Made by a program: the position numbers and the translations under genes. Shown one piece after another: positions 34,255-47,400 of a stretch of 64,000 nucleotides of DNA. The DNA lies in the NCBI RefSeq assembly GCF_047948215.1, contig NC_134464.1, positions 3,978,001 through 4,042,000 of the forward strand, in the 5' to 3' direction. The notes under the pieces were generated by a model. It did not search any database, was not told where the DNA came from, and saw only the letters and a program-made list of their open reading frames with translations. The first letter of the stretch is position 1, and each line of letters starts with the position of its first letter. Origin of the DNA: Lycorma delicatula (lineage: Eukaryota > Arthropoda > Insecta > Hemiptera > Fulgoridae).

Positions 34255-34740
34255 CAAAGAAAAGTAATATTAATCGCCTGATGGTGCAGCAGAAGTTTAG
34301 CGACCTTTCCGTTTAAACTCGAATATCGCGTTTTACATCGACGATTTAGCCGTTCCTTTAGAGGACACAGAAACGTCACGCGAATTGCATGCCGTTCATT
34401 ATGTCACAAATGAATTCTACCGTATTTTATTGTGCTGCGATTTAGTAAACGCTCTTAAGTATCCGCTACGCATCCGTGCGGATGTTCACCGAAACGGTTT
34501 TCTTTTCCGGCAACCGGAATACGCGTGCCAGGTTTTCTAGGTTTTTGGTTTCCCGTCATCCAGGACTCTACGGCAATAAACGAGTTGATGTAGCCCGTAA
34601 AGAAGTTAGCAATTTTTCGGACTACATGTGCGTTTTTAGGTGTCGAAAAAGCTCACAAATTTTAAATCTATTGCCTGGGCGTCATTACCGAGAGACATTC
34701 GCCGTGGAAAAGTTGCGCTTGTCTTCTGGGTTTCAGCTAC
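34255..34740 (+). pseudogene. RNase H domain fragment of a non-LTR retrotransposon
   Basis: Plus strand, with frame changes. DGAAEV gives a candidate first acidic residue, SRELHAVHYVTNEF the E-L-x-A motif, ILLCCDLVNALK the position of the DSxSAL motif, and SRHPGLYGNKRVDVARKE the SHxGIxGNExADxxAR motif. This is the order of the four blocks of a ribonuclease H fold as found at the C-terminus of LINE ORF2 proteins of the Jockey/LOA/I groups. Each match alone is weak; the correct order and spacing over ~130 codons is what supports the call. The Ser after the second Asp is lost and stops are present. Confidence 0.55.
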
Positions 34741-37129
34741 GCTAAGTTAACGCAGTGATATGATGCGTTGTGTCATCCGGTATCGGTCCAGAGTGTGCCG
34801 CTTGGGTGATTGCAGGGTAACGTACTCATATTGTATTCATCGTGTATGTTTTTTCCATCGTTTAGTAGTTTTAAAGCCGAGTACAGAGTCGGCGTTGTTT
34901 TGTTTGTATATTTGCCAAAATTGACATATTTTAAAATACTTGAAATTAATTGAACCAATTTCTTCTCATTTTCGGGGTAGCCCATTAAAATCGTTATAAT
35001 TTGTTGCTTTTCATGTACGTATAATTTTTTTTTTGCTGTATTCTGTGTACGAATATTTATTTTCTGGGAGATGGGTTTCGTGTCGATGGGGCTTGAAAAT
35101 CTTTTCTGGTTGCGGGGGGCTTTAGAATTCCCCGTATTATATCGATTTGCTGCCCGTCATCCGGTTTAGTGTGCAAAGTTACCAGAATAAATCCGGTTCG
35201 TTATTATTTATATATATTAAAAATTGCTGTTTTTTAGTACATTTTGAAATAGTGTTTTGATGTTTTCGTTCCGGTAGTTTTTCTTTAAAAGTGTTTAAAA
35301 GGCTTTCTTACTTTGAAGCCTATATTCGTAATCGATTACCTGTTTTTTCAGGAAATTTTTACGTTATTGTTCGCAGTTAAAAAGAAGAAAATCCAACATT
35401 CAGTAGGGAACGTATAGGACAACGCTTAAAAAGTACTAATTGCCGCACCTACGGGAAGAAAAGTCTGTATTTGATTCAAGCAGGATGACGTAACGGCCTG
35501 GTCAGTAAGTTTTTGGGGATACATTTTTGTGCTTGTAATACGTTTGGAAATCTTTTACGGTGCGGTTTTTCGTTAATTTCCTACATTTATTCGTTTATTT
35601 TAGGGTAAAGCGATAGTTCACGTATTTCTTTTTTTAGGAGCCCGGTTAAACCGCCCGGTGTATTTTCTGATTTACGGTTTTCTCGTTTGTCTTCGTCAGA
35701 TGTTGATGGAATAAGCAACCGTTTATCGTGAATTTTATGAACAGTCTGTGTAGGTCGTACGATAGTGGCGCTTCATATATCACTGTGCGCAGTGCGGAGG
35801 TGTGTCGTTTGGTCAGATATATCCGTATATTTATATTAACAAGGTACTACTGGATGTGACGTCAGTTATACATTAATAGAGAAATTATTGCAAAGTTTAC
35901 GGTGTGTAGCTTTACAGAATCTTTTTATTTGTGTATTTACCTATTAAAAAAAAACAATTTAATTATTTTATAGCGATTTATAGGTCCAGGTAATCGAATT
36001 TATGTGTTTAAATCGCATTAATTTTTACTTAAATTCAAAAATTTGATTAAAACCGGTGAGATTAGGTAAAGATTTTAGACGAGTTAGGGTAAAGTTATTC
36101 GAGTGAAATTTATTCATTGGTAATTTAAAACTTTTTCTGCGGCCTTGTAATTCAGATTTGTATATCTACTCCAACTATGTGAACTGTGTGCACTTCACTT
36201 ATCTTTTGCCGATTTGAATTAAAAGCTAAAAACGATAAATAATGTACAAATCGGAATCGTCAGTAAAAAGCGATTTTAAATGGTTTAGACGCCCAAAAAA
36301 TACGACCGATCTTACTGTTTCAAGGAACTCAGGACCTCGCTGAGTTCTTTACGTACTCAACAGTACGACCTGTTACAACGTTCTGTTACGACTCAAGAAA
36401 ATTCGTACTGTTTATTTTATTTGTCTCCTTTGATTTTTTTCGGTTTCAAAACGCAGATATTGAATTAACTCGCTTGTACGTTGCCAAAGATTTATATAGT
36501 TCAAATTTTCTTTGTGCGTTCTAAGTACGTAAGAACAAATTTTTTTGCGGCCCTGGAGTAAAAGATATTACTTATTGTTGCTGTAGGTTAAAATATACTT
36601 CTGGAGTAGCTTGCTTGTATCGATGGGTTATTAGGATGCGCGTGCACAAAAAATAGAAATTTACGAATAAAAAGGTGAATATTGTGACGGCAGGTTTTAA
36701 ATAAAAACATCGGTTTGGTTTTTGCCTATAAGTGAACTTAAAGCGATCGATTTACAGCTTCGTGTTTCTTAACTTGTAATACTTTAATATTTACCGCGGT
36801 GGGGTACGCATTGTAAGAGCAAAGAGCAATCCATTAGTAGTACTTTGATGACGGGAGGGGATAACGTTGTACTATCGGAAAATAAAGGAAGAGGGCGTTA
36901 CCGAGAGATTAAACGGGATATAGTGCTCGATTCTAGAAAATGACGATACTATGTTTATTTCGTTTCATTCCAGGTTCGTAAAATACTATTTTTATAACTG
37001 TATTTAAAGATGAAATTTTGGTGTTTTATCGTGATATATATATTGTGCTGCTTTTCAAAATATTTTTCCTTTTGTTGGTTTTTTTGGTTTAAATTTACGG
37101 TATTTTACGTTCGAATTTCGTTAATATCT
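34741..37129. other. AT-rich non-coding DNA
   Basis: No gene or element is recognised. The minus-strand frame at 34773-34985 has no known motif. Small local inverted repeats (for example AACTCAG...CTGAGTT near 36326-36346) are within what chance allows. Confidence 0.55.
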
Positions 37130-37440
37130 TGCACAACTGAAAAACTATTAGCAGTAGGATGTTGAAGTCTTGGATTTAGGACTGTTGTAACATCTAGTTG
37201 TGCACTTCCCCTTTTGATTGCAATCGACTGAACCAAAAGTGTCCAAAAAAACTCCAAAATTCAAAATAAAATTGAATTTACGAATTTTTCTTAACCGCAG
37301 TAATAAGCTCTCATCGAGAACATTGATATTTCATAAGTAGTACTTATTCTCACCGGTTCCAGAGTTATAGCCAAATAAAATTTTAATTAATGAAATATTT
37401 GGATCTTAGAAGAGAAGAGACATTTTTTAATTTAAATATA
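37110..37440. repeat. Probable old repeat with a bulged hairpin at its start
   Basis: The stretch has a distinct, less biased composition and begins with an inverted repeat: TGCACAACT (37130-37138) and GATGTT (37158-37163) pair with AACATC (37189-37194) and AGTTGTGCA (37196-37204), leaving a 19 base bulge on the left side. I have the impression of having seen related sequence widely in insect genomes, but no second copy exists in this window, so its repeat status is inference. Confidence 0.4.
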
Positions 37441-39439
37441 TTGACTTATTAATAGTTCATTGTACGATTAACCTCTCGTCGTTAAAAAAACGTTACGATG
37501 AATAATAATTCAATAATAATAATAATAACGAAGAAAAAAAAGAAAAAATATCAGAAGTATTTATAAAATAAAATTTTATGTACTTTTCATTTAAAAAAAA
37601 AAAAAATGTGTAAATGTAATTTAATAGGCGTGCAAAGGAAGTCATGCGTTGTCCACATCAGGTTTTTTTTGTTGATTTCTTTCTTTTTTGAAATTCGTTT
37701 TCGATTTCATTTCGTAATATGTTTTAATATAAACAAAATAGCGCATATCATTCTTATTAAGCGTGTAAATTATTTAGTATACAGTGTGTAGTATATTTTT
37801 CAATAGATATGTTGTAGGTTTACATCTGTAGGTTGTGCTTTATTAAAGCTAGCTAGATATTATTATTAGATTTTACGCCTTTATACGACCCACCTGAAAT
37901 TATATTTTCTTGTCGTATAACACTACTTCTTATTGTATAACGTTACTATATTTGTCACAACATAGAAGATGAAAACTATAACGAAAGGAAATCGATAGCG
38001 ACCTATCTTTCTTTTGTACTCTTATATCGTAGGAAAAACATGTTTGATAACTAAACCCGCGCGTGTGCGGTTGTTATTTATGATATCTTCTCTCTTTCCC
38101 GTACGTGTTTAATTTATTAATTTTTTTAATATATAAAATTTATATATTAAATTTTATATATTATAAGTATTTTATAAATTTTAACTTTCTTTACCAAAGT
38201 CAATATATTTGTCTAAATTTTGATTTCGATAAGAAGGGTTACTTGATATCGATATAATTATAGGTTAGGGGGCTGTACTTGAACGTTTGAAACGTATAAT
38301 TTTTAATCTTTAACCGGTAGGAGAGCTTTGTTTGTCGTTCGTATATTATTACGTTTTGTAAGTTTGCGGTTTGGAAAAAGTAATAATTTTTTTCAAATTA
38401 ATCGATGTACATACAAATGCGTGTGTAATTTATTTATTTTTTAATATTTTTCTTTTTAGATTTAAAAAAATGCAATTAATCTTGATCGATTACATTCGGG
38501 TTGAATTTCCTAAATTCGAAAATAGTAATGCGATATACGAATTTACTGAATCTCATAAAAATTAATTTCGTAAATAAGAACTGGTGTATCGTAAAACGAT
38601 TTGAACGATATTTATCATGATTTGCAGTTTTGCTTAAATTTATGTTAAAAGTCGATTAAATTTGTATAAATTTAGAAATTTCTTTTATACACATTGTAGA
38701 AGTTAGTTATCGGAAACTGAGCGCAATGGTATAAGGATACCTCACCTCCACCCCTTGCAACTGATTGTTTGCAAGGAGTAGGTGAAGGTTTAAAACGATT
38801 TTATAATCGCGGATGGAAGGAAGGAAAATAATATTTTATTTCGTAAAATATTTTACTGAAAAACTTTCATCGGGTGGCTTTTATGTTTACAAATCATTTC
38901 TAACAATTTTTGTTTACGTATACCGTAATTTTAGCTGCAGTATTATGGTATCTTACAGGTTGGAAAACTGGTTAAATCTCTACAGTCTATTAGAAAAACG
39001 TATAAATGTTTCGCGTAAACGTGGAATATATTATTATAAATCTTGCACTGGGTCTGCAGAGATTCTCAACATTTATAAAGAAACTTCTTCCTTCCAACGA
39101 TTATTCATAAAGATTATGAAAACTATTTACATTATTTAATTTATTTACCGAAAGCAAAAACATTTTAAAAAATTGCTACAGTACTGAAATCGGAAGATTT
39201 AAAAAAAAAAAAAAAAAGAACATTTATACACCTTATTTTAAATTGTTAAGTTTACTCCGATTTTTATTATTTTGTAAAATCTCATAATGAAATTACGGAT
39301 GGTCGAGATGGTGCTGCAATTTTTTTTGTAATAACTTCATTTTTTTCTAATAAATTGATGTTCGCAATATTGATTCAGAACATTTAATTCGAGGGTTAAA
39401 AATAATACGGGGCAAAATTCAATATGTTTTTTTTTTATG
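37441..39439. other. AT-rich non-coding DNA
   Basis: No gene is recognised. It includes an AAT/TAA-rich patch near 37500-37530, an A12 run near 37592-37604 and an imperfect hairpin at about 38741-38790 (CACCTCCACCCCTTGCAA against TTTGCAAGGAGTAGGTGAAG). The 108-codon plus-strand frame at 38813-39139 has no motif I know and strongly A/T-biased residues, so it is not called. Confidence 0.55.
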
Positions 39440-40420
39440 GAATGTTTCGTAAATAACATGTGTTTCAAAATGGACCCAACCCCTTTGTGAATGTTAATAA
39501 AATACTTTATACCTTTAATAACTGTACAATAGATGTTCAAGATGATTTGCAGCGCTTTTCGTATTGTTGGAAATCTCACTTTCACTGTTAGCCGTCAGTT
39601 CGTCAAGCGTATGAGGATGGTTTTTAACAACTACGCTTTTTAAATACCTCCAAAGGAAAACGTCTGTCGTTTGTAACATCTGGGGATCTTGGAGGCCACA
39701 ACCCTTTTGATATCAAACGGTGGCCAAAAAATTCCCGTAATATATCCAGCGTTTCATTAGCAGTACGACACGTTGCGTTGTCCTGCTGGCACCCACACTC
39801 TCGTTCGTGTGAATCTAACGCGATAAATCGTTCGATTAAGTCGCGATAAACCGCACGGTTTACATATTTGTCAAAAAATGAAGGCCGTATTACACGACGC
39901 CGGGAGATCGTACACCAAACACCAATTTTACGTGCATGTTATTATCGTTCGTGAAACGCGTGAGGATTTCACCGCTCCATATTCGGCAGTTTTGGTTGTT
40001 GATGTTGCCGTCCTAGTGAAACCGTGCCTCGACGCTGAAATAAACACGAACCAAAATTTCAACACCGTTGTTGTCATCGAGAGAACGAAACGGACGATGA
40101 TACTGTAAACGTTTTCCACTTCTTTCAGTTCTTGAGCGACATCGATGCGATAAGCATGCGATTGTGAAAGCCCGGCCTTTGAAGATAACTTTCTGGACGA
40201 GCGAGTCAAACGTTCATTAAAATGCTCCAGAACTTCTGTTAACAGTGACGGTCGACCGGTGCTTTTCCGATTGTGTGCACTCACGGTCTCACAAAATTAT
40301 TAATCGAACGCTATATCGTCGACTTATTAGGAACTGAAGAATCGGAAAATTTTATCCAAAACTTGTCTTTCGTTGGAAACACACGTCTGTCCTTGGAAAA
40401 CGACTTAGTAAACATAATAT
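39440..40420 (-). pseudogene. Tc3-like transposase, nearly full length, frameshifted
   Basis: Minus strand from about 40415: VFPTKDKFWIKFSDSSVPNK (DUF4817-type helix-turn-helix), STGRPSLLTEVLEHFNERLT, SSRKLSSKAGLSQ, YRIDVAQELKEVEN, then with frame changes FWFVFISASR and EYGAVKSSRV, FFDKYVNRAVYRDLI, CGCQQDNATCRTANETLDIL (second catalytic Asp in QQDNA), FFGHRLISKGLWPPRSPDVT, then a degraded end to about 39560 and a possible terminal repeat near 39450-39480. The layout equals Tc3-like transposons. At least four frames are used. It is related to the fragments at 17740-18180 and 15249-15560. Confidence 0.88.
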
Positions 40421-40832
40421 ATATAGCATTAGTTCATACGAAAGACATGTAACTGTTACTCGAGTACAGTGTTGCCGACTGACATGTAGGGAGAAATAAG
40501 ATTTTCCAAAACGCGACTTCTACCTTCTTAATTTTAGGGTTACGTCCTTTTTGAAATACCCGTTTCATAACTGTTAGAGCAACCCTTTTTATTTTGCGAC
40601 TCGTTCTATAATTTTTAAAACTGCGCATTTAATAATTCGATAAGCGCTCCCAGAATTATAACTAGGTGTGGAAAAATAAGATTTATTATAAATTACGTAT
40701 TATATTTATCATTTAATGTAGTAGTTTTCCGTATTCGCACGATTTACTGCTAAAAAAAGCAACAAGACCCGTTTATTTGATGTCATGTACTCTACATACA
40801 AACCGGTGTTAGTTACTCGAAATAGAATCGAT
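40421..40832. other. AT-rich spacer
   Basis: Nothing recognisable beyond the likely 5' UTR of the Tc3-like element just above 40420. Confidence 0.5.
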
Positions 40833-41212
40833 ACGACCCACCTGGTCGGTCTAGCGGCGAACTCATTGCGAATCAGCCGATTTCGAAGTCGAGAATTCTA
40901 AGGTTCCAATGTTAGTAAAGGCGGTTAGTTTTATACGAATTTGAATACTACATCGTTAATACCGGTGTTCTTTGGCGGGTTGGGTTTCAATTAACCACTC
41001 GTCTCAGGAACGGCTAAACAGAGGCTACTTCAGTGGATGATATGTCCGAATGTAAACGAAGTGTAGTCTTGTACAGTCTCAGGTCGACCGACGTGAGACT
41101 GTACAAGGGTACACTTCCATTTTCATTCATACATACCGTCATCGTTGATCGTCGAAGTATTACTTGACGGTCGTGTTCCGGAGACTAAAGAGAAAAAAAA
41201 GAAAAAGAATAT
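40833..41212 (+). mobile_element. tRNA-derived SINE with an inverted duplication in its tail half
   Basis: The head (CCACCTGGTCGGTCTAGCGG onward), body (TACCGGTGTTCTTTGGCGGG) and end (GGAGACTAAAGAG) follow the family, but the copy is about 80 bases longer. At about 41024-41087 the tail segment is present on the opposite strand (GAAGTGTAGTCTTGTACAG, TCTCAGGTCGACC) and is followed at once by the normal orientation (GTGAGACTGTACAAGGGTAC). The two arms form an imperfect inverted repeat of about 60 bases. The copy is otherwise old and no convincing target duplication is seen. Confidence 0.85.
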
Positions 41213-43989
41213 TTACGTGACCCGTAAAAGAATAGTTGTAGATAAAATATGCGTTTTTATTTTAATATAAATTATTGTAGGTTTATTATCGGTGTTAAGC
41301 GGTCGCATGATAGCATCCACAAAAAAATTTTAGTTAACAGTATTAACAAGTTATTGTTAAAAGAAAAGTAAATATGAGGGGGCGAATAAAATTTTCTTAA
41401 AAGGTGAATCGTTCTGTTATCTTGGATCGCGCAATCTTTCTAGACGTAGACGTAGAAAATTAGGTTGTTGTGTTCTTCGGTACAAAAAATATATTAATCG
41501 GAAAGTATGAAATTGTTGAAATAAAACGTAAGCGCTAATGTCGTGTAGTAATGTCTGCTGCAGTACATCGCATCATTTTTTATCGAGAGCTCGGTGCGTT
41601 GTTCTTTAGTACGGATGACGTCACCTTTACTGTCTCACGTAATTTAAGGATTTTGTTCGATAGCGTCGGTTTAAATTAGCCGATCGTATCTCCTTTTACG
41701 TACTATTACATCGAAATTGTATTTTAAATTTACATCGGTCTATTCTATCGCCGATGTGAAGTTAGTATATACAAATCGTTTTAACCTGAATTATAAAAGA
41801 AAAGAAAAATCGTTGTGTTTGTCGACATCGTATTTAAACAGTAATGATTTTTTATTTATTTTAAGAGTTAATTTTTTCCGTCTTATTATAAAAATAACTA
41901 GTAAAAATGATTTTTATATTTATTATTTTAACCCTAAAACAAAATGAGAAGACAATTATTCAAATTATAACATAATTGTACATTAAATCGATAACGCGAC
42001 AGGATCGGCAGGTTTGCTATTCTACGGATAACAGAAATAAACTGTTCAACCATTTGCCTGGAAGGACCGAGGGAAACTGTAGATACACTTTGATCAGCGA
42101 GGCATTAAAAAGTAAAAATGCTAGATGAATTTACTCCCTATTAATATATAAAAATAATCGTTTTACGACAATTTAATAACGATACGACTATATGAAGATG
42201 AAAACTAAATTCTGTTCGCAATAAAATAACCTTAAAAAAGTAATCGCTAAATATTTGAGGACGTAATTAACTACGGTTTAAAGAAATCATCAACATATTG
42301 TTTTTTTTTTTTTTTTTGTTTAGAAGAAGAAAATGTTTTAATTTAATTATATAAATAATATCTCGTGTCGTACTATTGAAAAAAAACAAATCGATGACGG
42401 TGTTAATCCTCCTTTCGATTTTCACTTGCTTGACCGATTCGATGCTATTTTCCATTTCTTTCTGTGGCCTGAAAATCTGCTTCGTATACGTCGATCTGTG
42501 TTTTCTTCTACAGTTATTTAACTTCGACGCGTTCCTGTACCAAATTAACTAAATTCGGTTATCTTAACATCGATATACGGATCGCTAACCTACTGGCGAA
42601 TTTCTTCTCTCCTATTCGTTTTAAGATCTCTTTGCTTTGAATTTTATCGACCGGTCAAATTATCATTAATTTCTAGTAATACTCGTAACTACATTAGAAA
42701 GGCATCTACTATTTGTTTTCCTGCCGTACACGTTTCACTAAAAGTATACGACTCTTTTCTACGACTTCACAAATTCCAAAAAATCCTTTGTAATTCTGAG
42801 ATCTGTTTTCGATATTTGCAGTACGTTGTTTATTTACTAGATTCCATTAATTAAATCGTTAAAATCGTTTCCAAAAAAAAAACTTCAAATCTACCTGAGT
42901 TTAACCCCGTGAATTTTTTAAATGTTTCCGGATTAATCGCATTATAAATAAAATGTCGATCTCTTTTTTTGGAAATTATTTACTAACAGGTTTCTTGTTA
43001 TATCGGTCCTTAATTTAAAAATAATATTCATTTTAGGTGGAAAAAGTTAGTAATAAATATTAATTTTATGTACGTAAATAAATCTGTTGAATCTCTCGCT
43101 TGAAATCTAATTTTAAAGAACGTTAATGAAAGTTTGTCCGCCTCGGTCCTTAATTTAACGTAGACTGTTGAAATCGAGTACGAGGTGGCTTATCCGTTAA
43201 GTTTTCTCGGCCGATGCGAACGACAAAGTAAATTTGTTATCTGCATGAAGCGGCTTAAAGACTTACGCATCCCGTACAGAAGTACCCCTATAAAGACAAA
43301 AGATAAAATTTCTTTCCTTTTTTTAACCGATATAAAAGTGATGTGTTAAAGGTAACGAAATATTTTCAGTCGTTGTATTTGAATCTACAGGCTTTGATTT
43401 TTAGGAATGCCGTGTTCAATGAGAAAATTAAATCGTTAATTACAGAGATTAGGGACGATCTTCTATACCGAAGATAAGTTTACTCGGGAACGCTCCATTC
43501 GTAGGTTAAATTTTAACTTTTTGCAAAGTGTGCAAGTTTATGTTGCTGGCGGCCGTATGACCAAAGTTTTTCAACCCTCCCTGCCTCCCGCTTCCGCTGA
43601 CGGCTGAGTATTTTAAATCGGGGCTTACCGAATTATCCTCTCTTATCGAAGATTTTCAAAGAGAGAATCGGGATACCTCAATTTGTCGGCCGCCGTTTTG
43701 GATCGGCGATCAAAATTTAGTTTTAACGGTACGATTTTTTTTATAGTCTCGTCGAGCTCTTTTAAATCGTATCGAATTTCCATCGGTCCTGTTTGAAATT
43801 TTGAGTCGGCCGCCGAAAAATCAAAAAGAATGAAATATACGTTCATCGAAGTAAGCCCCCCCTCTGTACAAAGAAGAATTCCGCAAACCGCTTTCCGTTA
43901 TTTCGATTATAAAAAAGGTCGAGGAGGGTGTAAGTTACTTTTCAGCCGCCGGTCGGCATATTAATGTTTTTATTATTTTAGTGTTTTCT
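41213..43989. other. AT-rich non-coding DNA with one GC-elevated patch
   Basis: No gene is recognised. A short plus-strand stretch at about 42030-42115 reads RTEGNCRYTLISEA, similar in style to the LINE C-terminal motif at 2.2 kb, but is too short to call. About 43490-43960 is more GC-rich, with several GGCCGCCG-type motifs; the minus-strand frame there (43643-43846) has no known motif. Confidence 0.5.
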
Positions 43990-44023
43990 CCGACAGGTTT
44001 TCCGGTGTGTACATATTAACGAC

Positions 44024-44245
44024 TGCAATCTTCACCACCGGCTTAGGCTTAGTGCAGTATAAGTGTAAACTTGTAGTCTTGAAGAACAGACTCGGATCGA
44101 CCGCTCCTGAAACGTGAGGTTAATTGAACCCCGACCGCCAAAGAACACCGGTAACATTACGATCAATGTAAAAGCAACCCCCTTTACAAGGACTCGAACC
44201 TTAGAACTCTCGAGTTTAACCGCTAAAGCGAATCCGGCGGTACGC
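44024..44245 (-). mobile_element. tRNA-derived SINE, diverged variant (minus)
   Basis: On the minus strand the order is TTCGCTTTAGCGGTTAAACT, GAGAGTTCTAAGGTTCGAGTCC (a good B box), ACCGGTGTTCTTTGGCGGTC, GGGTTCAATTAACCTCACGT, and AGACTACAAGTTTACACTTA. These are the family landmarks, but the middle is shortened and the usual GGAGGCTAAACAGG tail is absent. It may be a subfamily or an old truncated copy. The minus-strand frame through it is a by-product. Confidence 0.8.
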
Positions 44246-44442
44246 AAATAAAACTAAAAATTAATTAATTTCAGTCGTCTATTAATATAACATGTTATTT
44301 TCTGCGTTTTATTAAATTATACAGTAACTGTTTTTATTACTTTAAAATTCTCTTTGGAAATTGTTATTTCAAAATTTTGTTTGTCGATAAACGTTGCATT
44401 TTATTGGATCGCTGTGTTTTGATCGCAATTGTTTTGCGTATG

Positions 44443-44482
44443 AAAAGCCGAGACGCTACCGCTCCGCCACGATGATCCGTTT
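44443..44482 (-). mobile_element. Head fragment of a second tRNA-derived SINE family
   Basis: The minus strand reads TGGCGGAGCGGTAGCGTCTC followed by GGCTTTTCATACG, an A-box region close to the one at 28543-28640. No B box follows, so only the 5' third remains, and it is not a working tRNA gene. Confidence 0.5.
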
Positions 44483-47400
44483 TTAGTGTGTACTTTTTCT
44501 CTTGCATGGTTAGCTTTCCTATAAGAATAAGCGTTTTTTGTTTGTATTTAATAAATAAATAGCGTTTTTGTTTTGATGCAAATTCACCGTTTTCAATCGT
44601 TAAAATAACATAAATTCAAATACCGTCAGGTGTAGAATTTAATATATTTTGAGTAAATCGATGATAACGAATTCGTCTTGTTTCATTTTCTCCAAGTTAT
44701 AAACAGTTATTTATATAATTTGCTCGTCTAACGCGTGGATCGTTTAGAAATGAAATTAATTGATATATACAGTGTGCAGTAACGTATAGTTGCTGGCAAG
44801 AATTATTTGTTATCGAGTAATCGCTTACATTCCTGGAAGTGTAGTAAATTACAACTCGTTTAACGATGTCGCGGTTTCAAGTTATTTTTGCTGTAAAATA
44901 TTGTGTTGCGGTTTGTCTCTTGTTTACTTTTTTCCTTTTTTTGTATTTAATTAATTTAACCGGTCAATAATGCGCTATTTATTTACCGCATTCACCAGTA
45001 CTAAGCGAAAGAGAAAAAATGAAATGCAAGTGAAGCGTACTTGAATTATTTCTCAAATAAATCTATTAACAAGATTATTTTCAAATATCATTAAGAAACG
45101 TGCTTTACTTAATATCAAATTCTAGGTGGCCGTTTTGATTGTTATACGCGTAAGAAATAAATATAAATTGAAGAGATTAATATTAATAATGATGATGAAA
45201 GAATATTAATCGACAAAATAAGTAGAACTCGCAAAACACAATAGATAAGGTCGTGGTACGTGGAATTCATATTAAAAAACATACGTGTAATTTTTAAAAT
45301 CTACAACGGTATGCGCCATACAAAAGTGATGAAAACTAAAGTTTTTGTTGAAATTTTGGAAACTATTCACGATCGAAGACGCATTTACCGTTACTTAGAC
45401 CGTTATAATCGTGTTTCAAATGAAATAGTATATGACGATCGACTATTTGTTTGCCGTAAAGTGGATTTAATAAAAATTACATATGAAAAAATGAATAACC
45501 GGCAAATGAAGCTTCCCGAACGCCTACGGCGACGCTTTTCTATTGAAACGCGGAGTGTGATGTAAATTTCTGGGTTATATATGCGACCGTGTCAGATTTT
45601 GAATGCAGTATCATATAAAAAGCTACGGAACCAGTTTAAAACGTTGAAAAAATGATTTTTTTTTTAATTACAGTCCGTATTTTTCTAATTTGCTAATTCA
45701 ATAATTTTACTCGGTCTTTTATAAATCGACTATTAAAATTGGAAAATAATTAATACAAATGATTTCTTAAACCAAAAATACTTTTAAAGTTGTAAAAATA
45801 TTTAAAAAATAGTTTTTTCATTTTACTAGACAAATTTCTATAATTCGTCCGTCACTCCTGGAACGTGTCTACGTATGCGTATAACTAAAACTCCTCGTAC
45901 TTATCGAATTTGTGTAATGTAGATGCGTCGTTAGAAATAAATTTAATAACAGCGAACGTATTCGATAATTTTATAAATTAGGTTTTTAGGGTCGGATCTA
46001 GTATTGTACAAGTCGATAGATAATGCGGGTCGGTACTTAAAATAATAGACGAATAAAGTAGTAAAACTTTAATATGCGTGCGTGCGGTTTCATTTACGTA
46101 AAATGTCTGTGACAGATGATCGACCGGTATCGGCATTCTTAAAGTTTGCACCTCAGATTTTACGGTTAACTTTTTTATTATAATTTTTTACTTTTAAATT
46201 TAAATAGTTCATTATCGTGGAACGATTTCTGTCTTTTTCTTTCGACAGGATCGCCTTGTTTCTAATAAAAAAAGTCCAAATAGTCCCTTTGCCGGGCTTC
46301 TTTTATTTTTAAACGCGGGTATCTTGTGTCTTTACTTGTCTTTGTCGTAAACGTGCTTTTTATTTCCTCTTGAGCGTAAAGGTGCTGCTATTTTTTTACT
46401 CCCACGTTGTGCGGCGGCCAGAAGTATCGTTACATGATTTCTATTAAAGTACGTGAAACGTTTACTTTGTTACGAAAACTTTTCGTTAGTAAAAACTTAG
46501 ATTATGCTGCGGTATATTCTAAGTTAGTAGGTCTAAATTAGATTAAATCCGTCTGATAAAATTATCATTTAAAATAAAGAAGATTATAATTTTCAGATTT
46601 ATACGTAAGATTTAAAACAGGACGCTAATAAAGTTAAAAAAAAATTGCTTGAAAATTTTAGTCGATTTAACTTAATTATTTTTCGTTTTTTAAGATCGAT
46701 TCTTGCAAATTGCACAGAACGTTTATCGCATTAAACGTTCGCGCGGTTCATGAAGCTACTGCCGTATTGTTTGTTCATCCGAGAGGATATTCCTGACGGT
46801 CATACGCTTTCCCAAAGTAAAAATCGGATCGCAGGACGTTTTGTCTGTTTAATTATTGAATGAATAATAATATTGTTTTTTGTTAAAATTATTGCACCGT
46901 TTCTATGCAGCCATTATATTGTATGACGACCGGTGTATTGAAATCAATAAGAAAGGTGCGTGTATGCGCACACACTTTTTATATAAAAGGAAGAAAACGT
47001 GGTTCATATTTATAACATTTCGTTTGGCCTTAATGCCAAAATTTTCCCGTTCTATTATTTATGGAATTACCGTAAAATTCCAATTTTTCTGTTTATTATT
47101 CCTCGCTTCCAACCCTATTTTATTATTATTGAAATAAATAATACCAAAGAAATTTTTTGGAACGGTTGAACAGGTATTCAATTTTTTGTTTTTTGTAATG
47201 GGGAAAATTGTTACGGGTTTCACATTATACATTATTTTGGTCATTTGTTAATGAAAGCGATAGGAGCAACGCTAGCTTTCTCACGTTTAATGAAAAGAAA
47301 AAGGTGCAAATACTCTCATAAAATTCCTTTTTATGTCGTCGTTATTTATTAGGCGTTATCTACTTGTATCGTAACTGTTGCGGTGGTGGTCTATGTTGTG

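Noticed and set aside
38813..39139. 108-codon plus-strand frame
   Set aside because: Composition is dominated by residues of AT-rich codons and nothing in it resembles a known family.
42030..42115. Possible LINE C-terminal fragment (RTEGNCRYTLISEA)
   Set aside because: Only about 15 residues resemble the motif at 2.2 kb. Too short to separate from chance without a search.
45260..45565. 101-codon plus-strand frame with protein-like composition
   Set aside because: No motif, start context or neighbouring support. A search for conservation in a related species would be needed to revive it.
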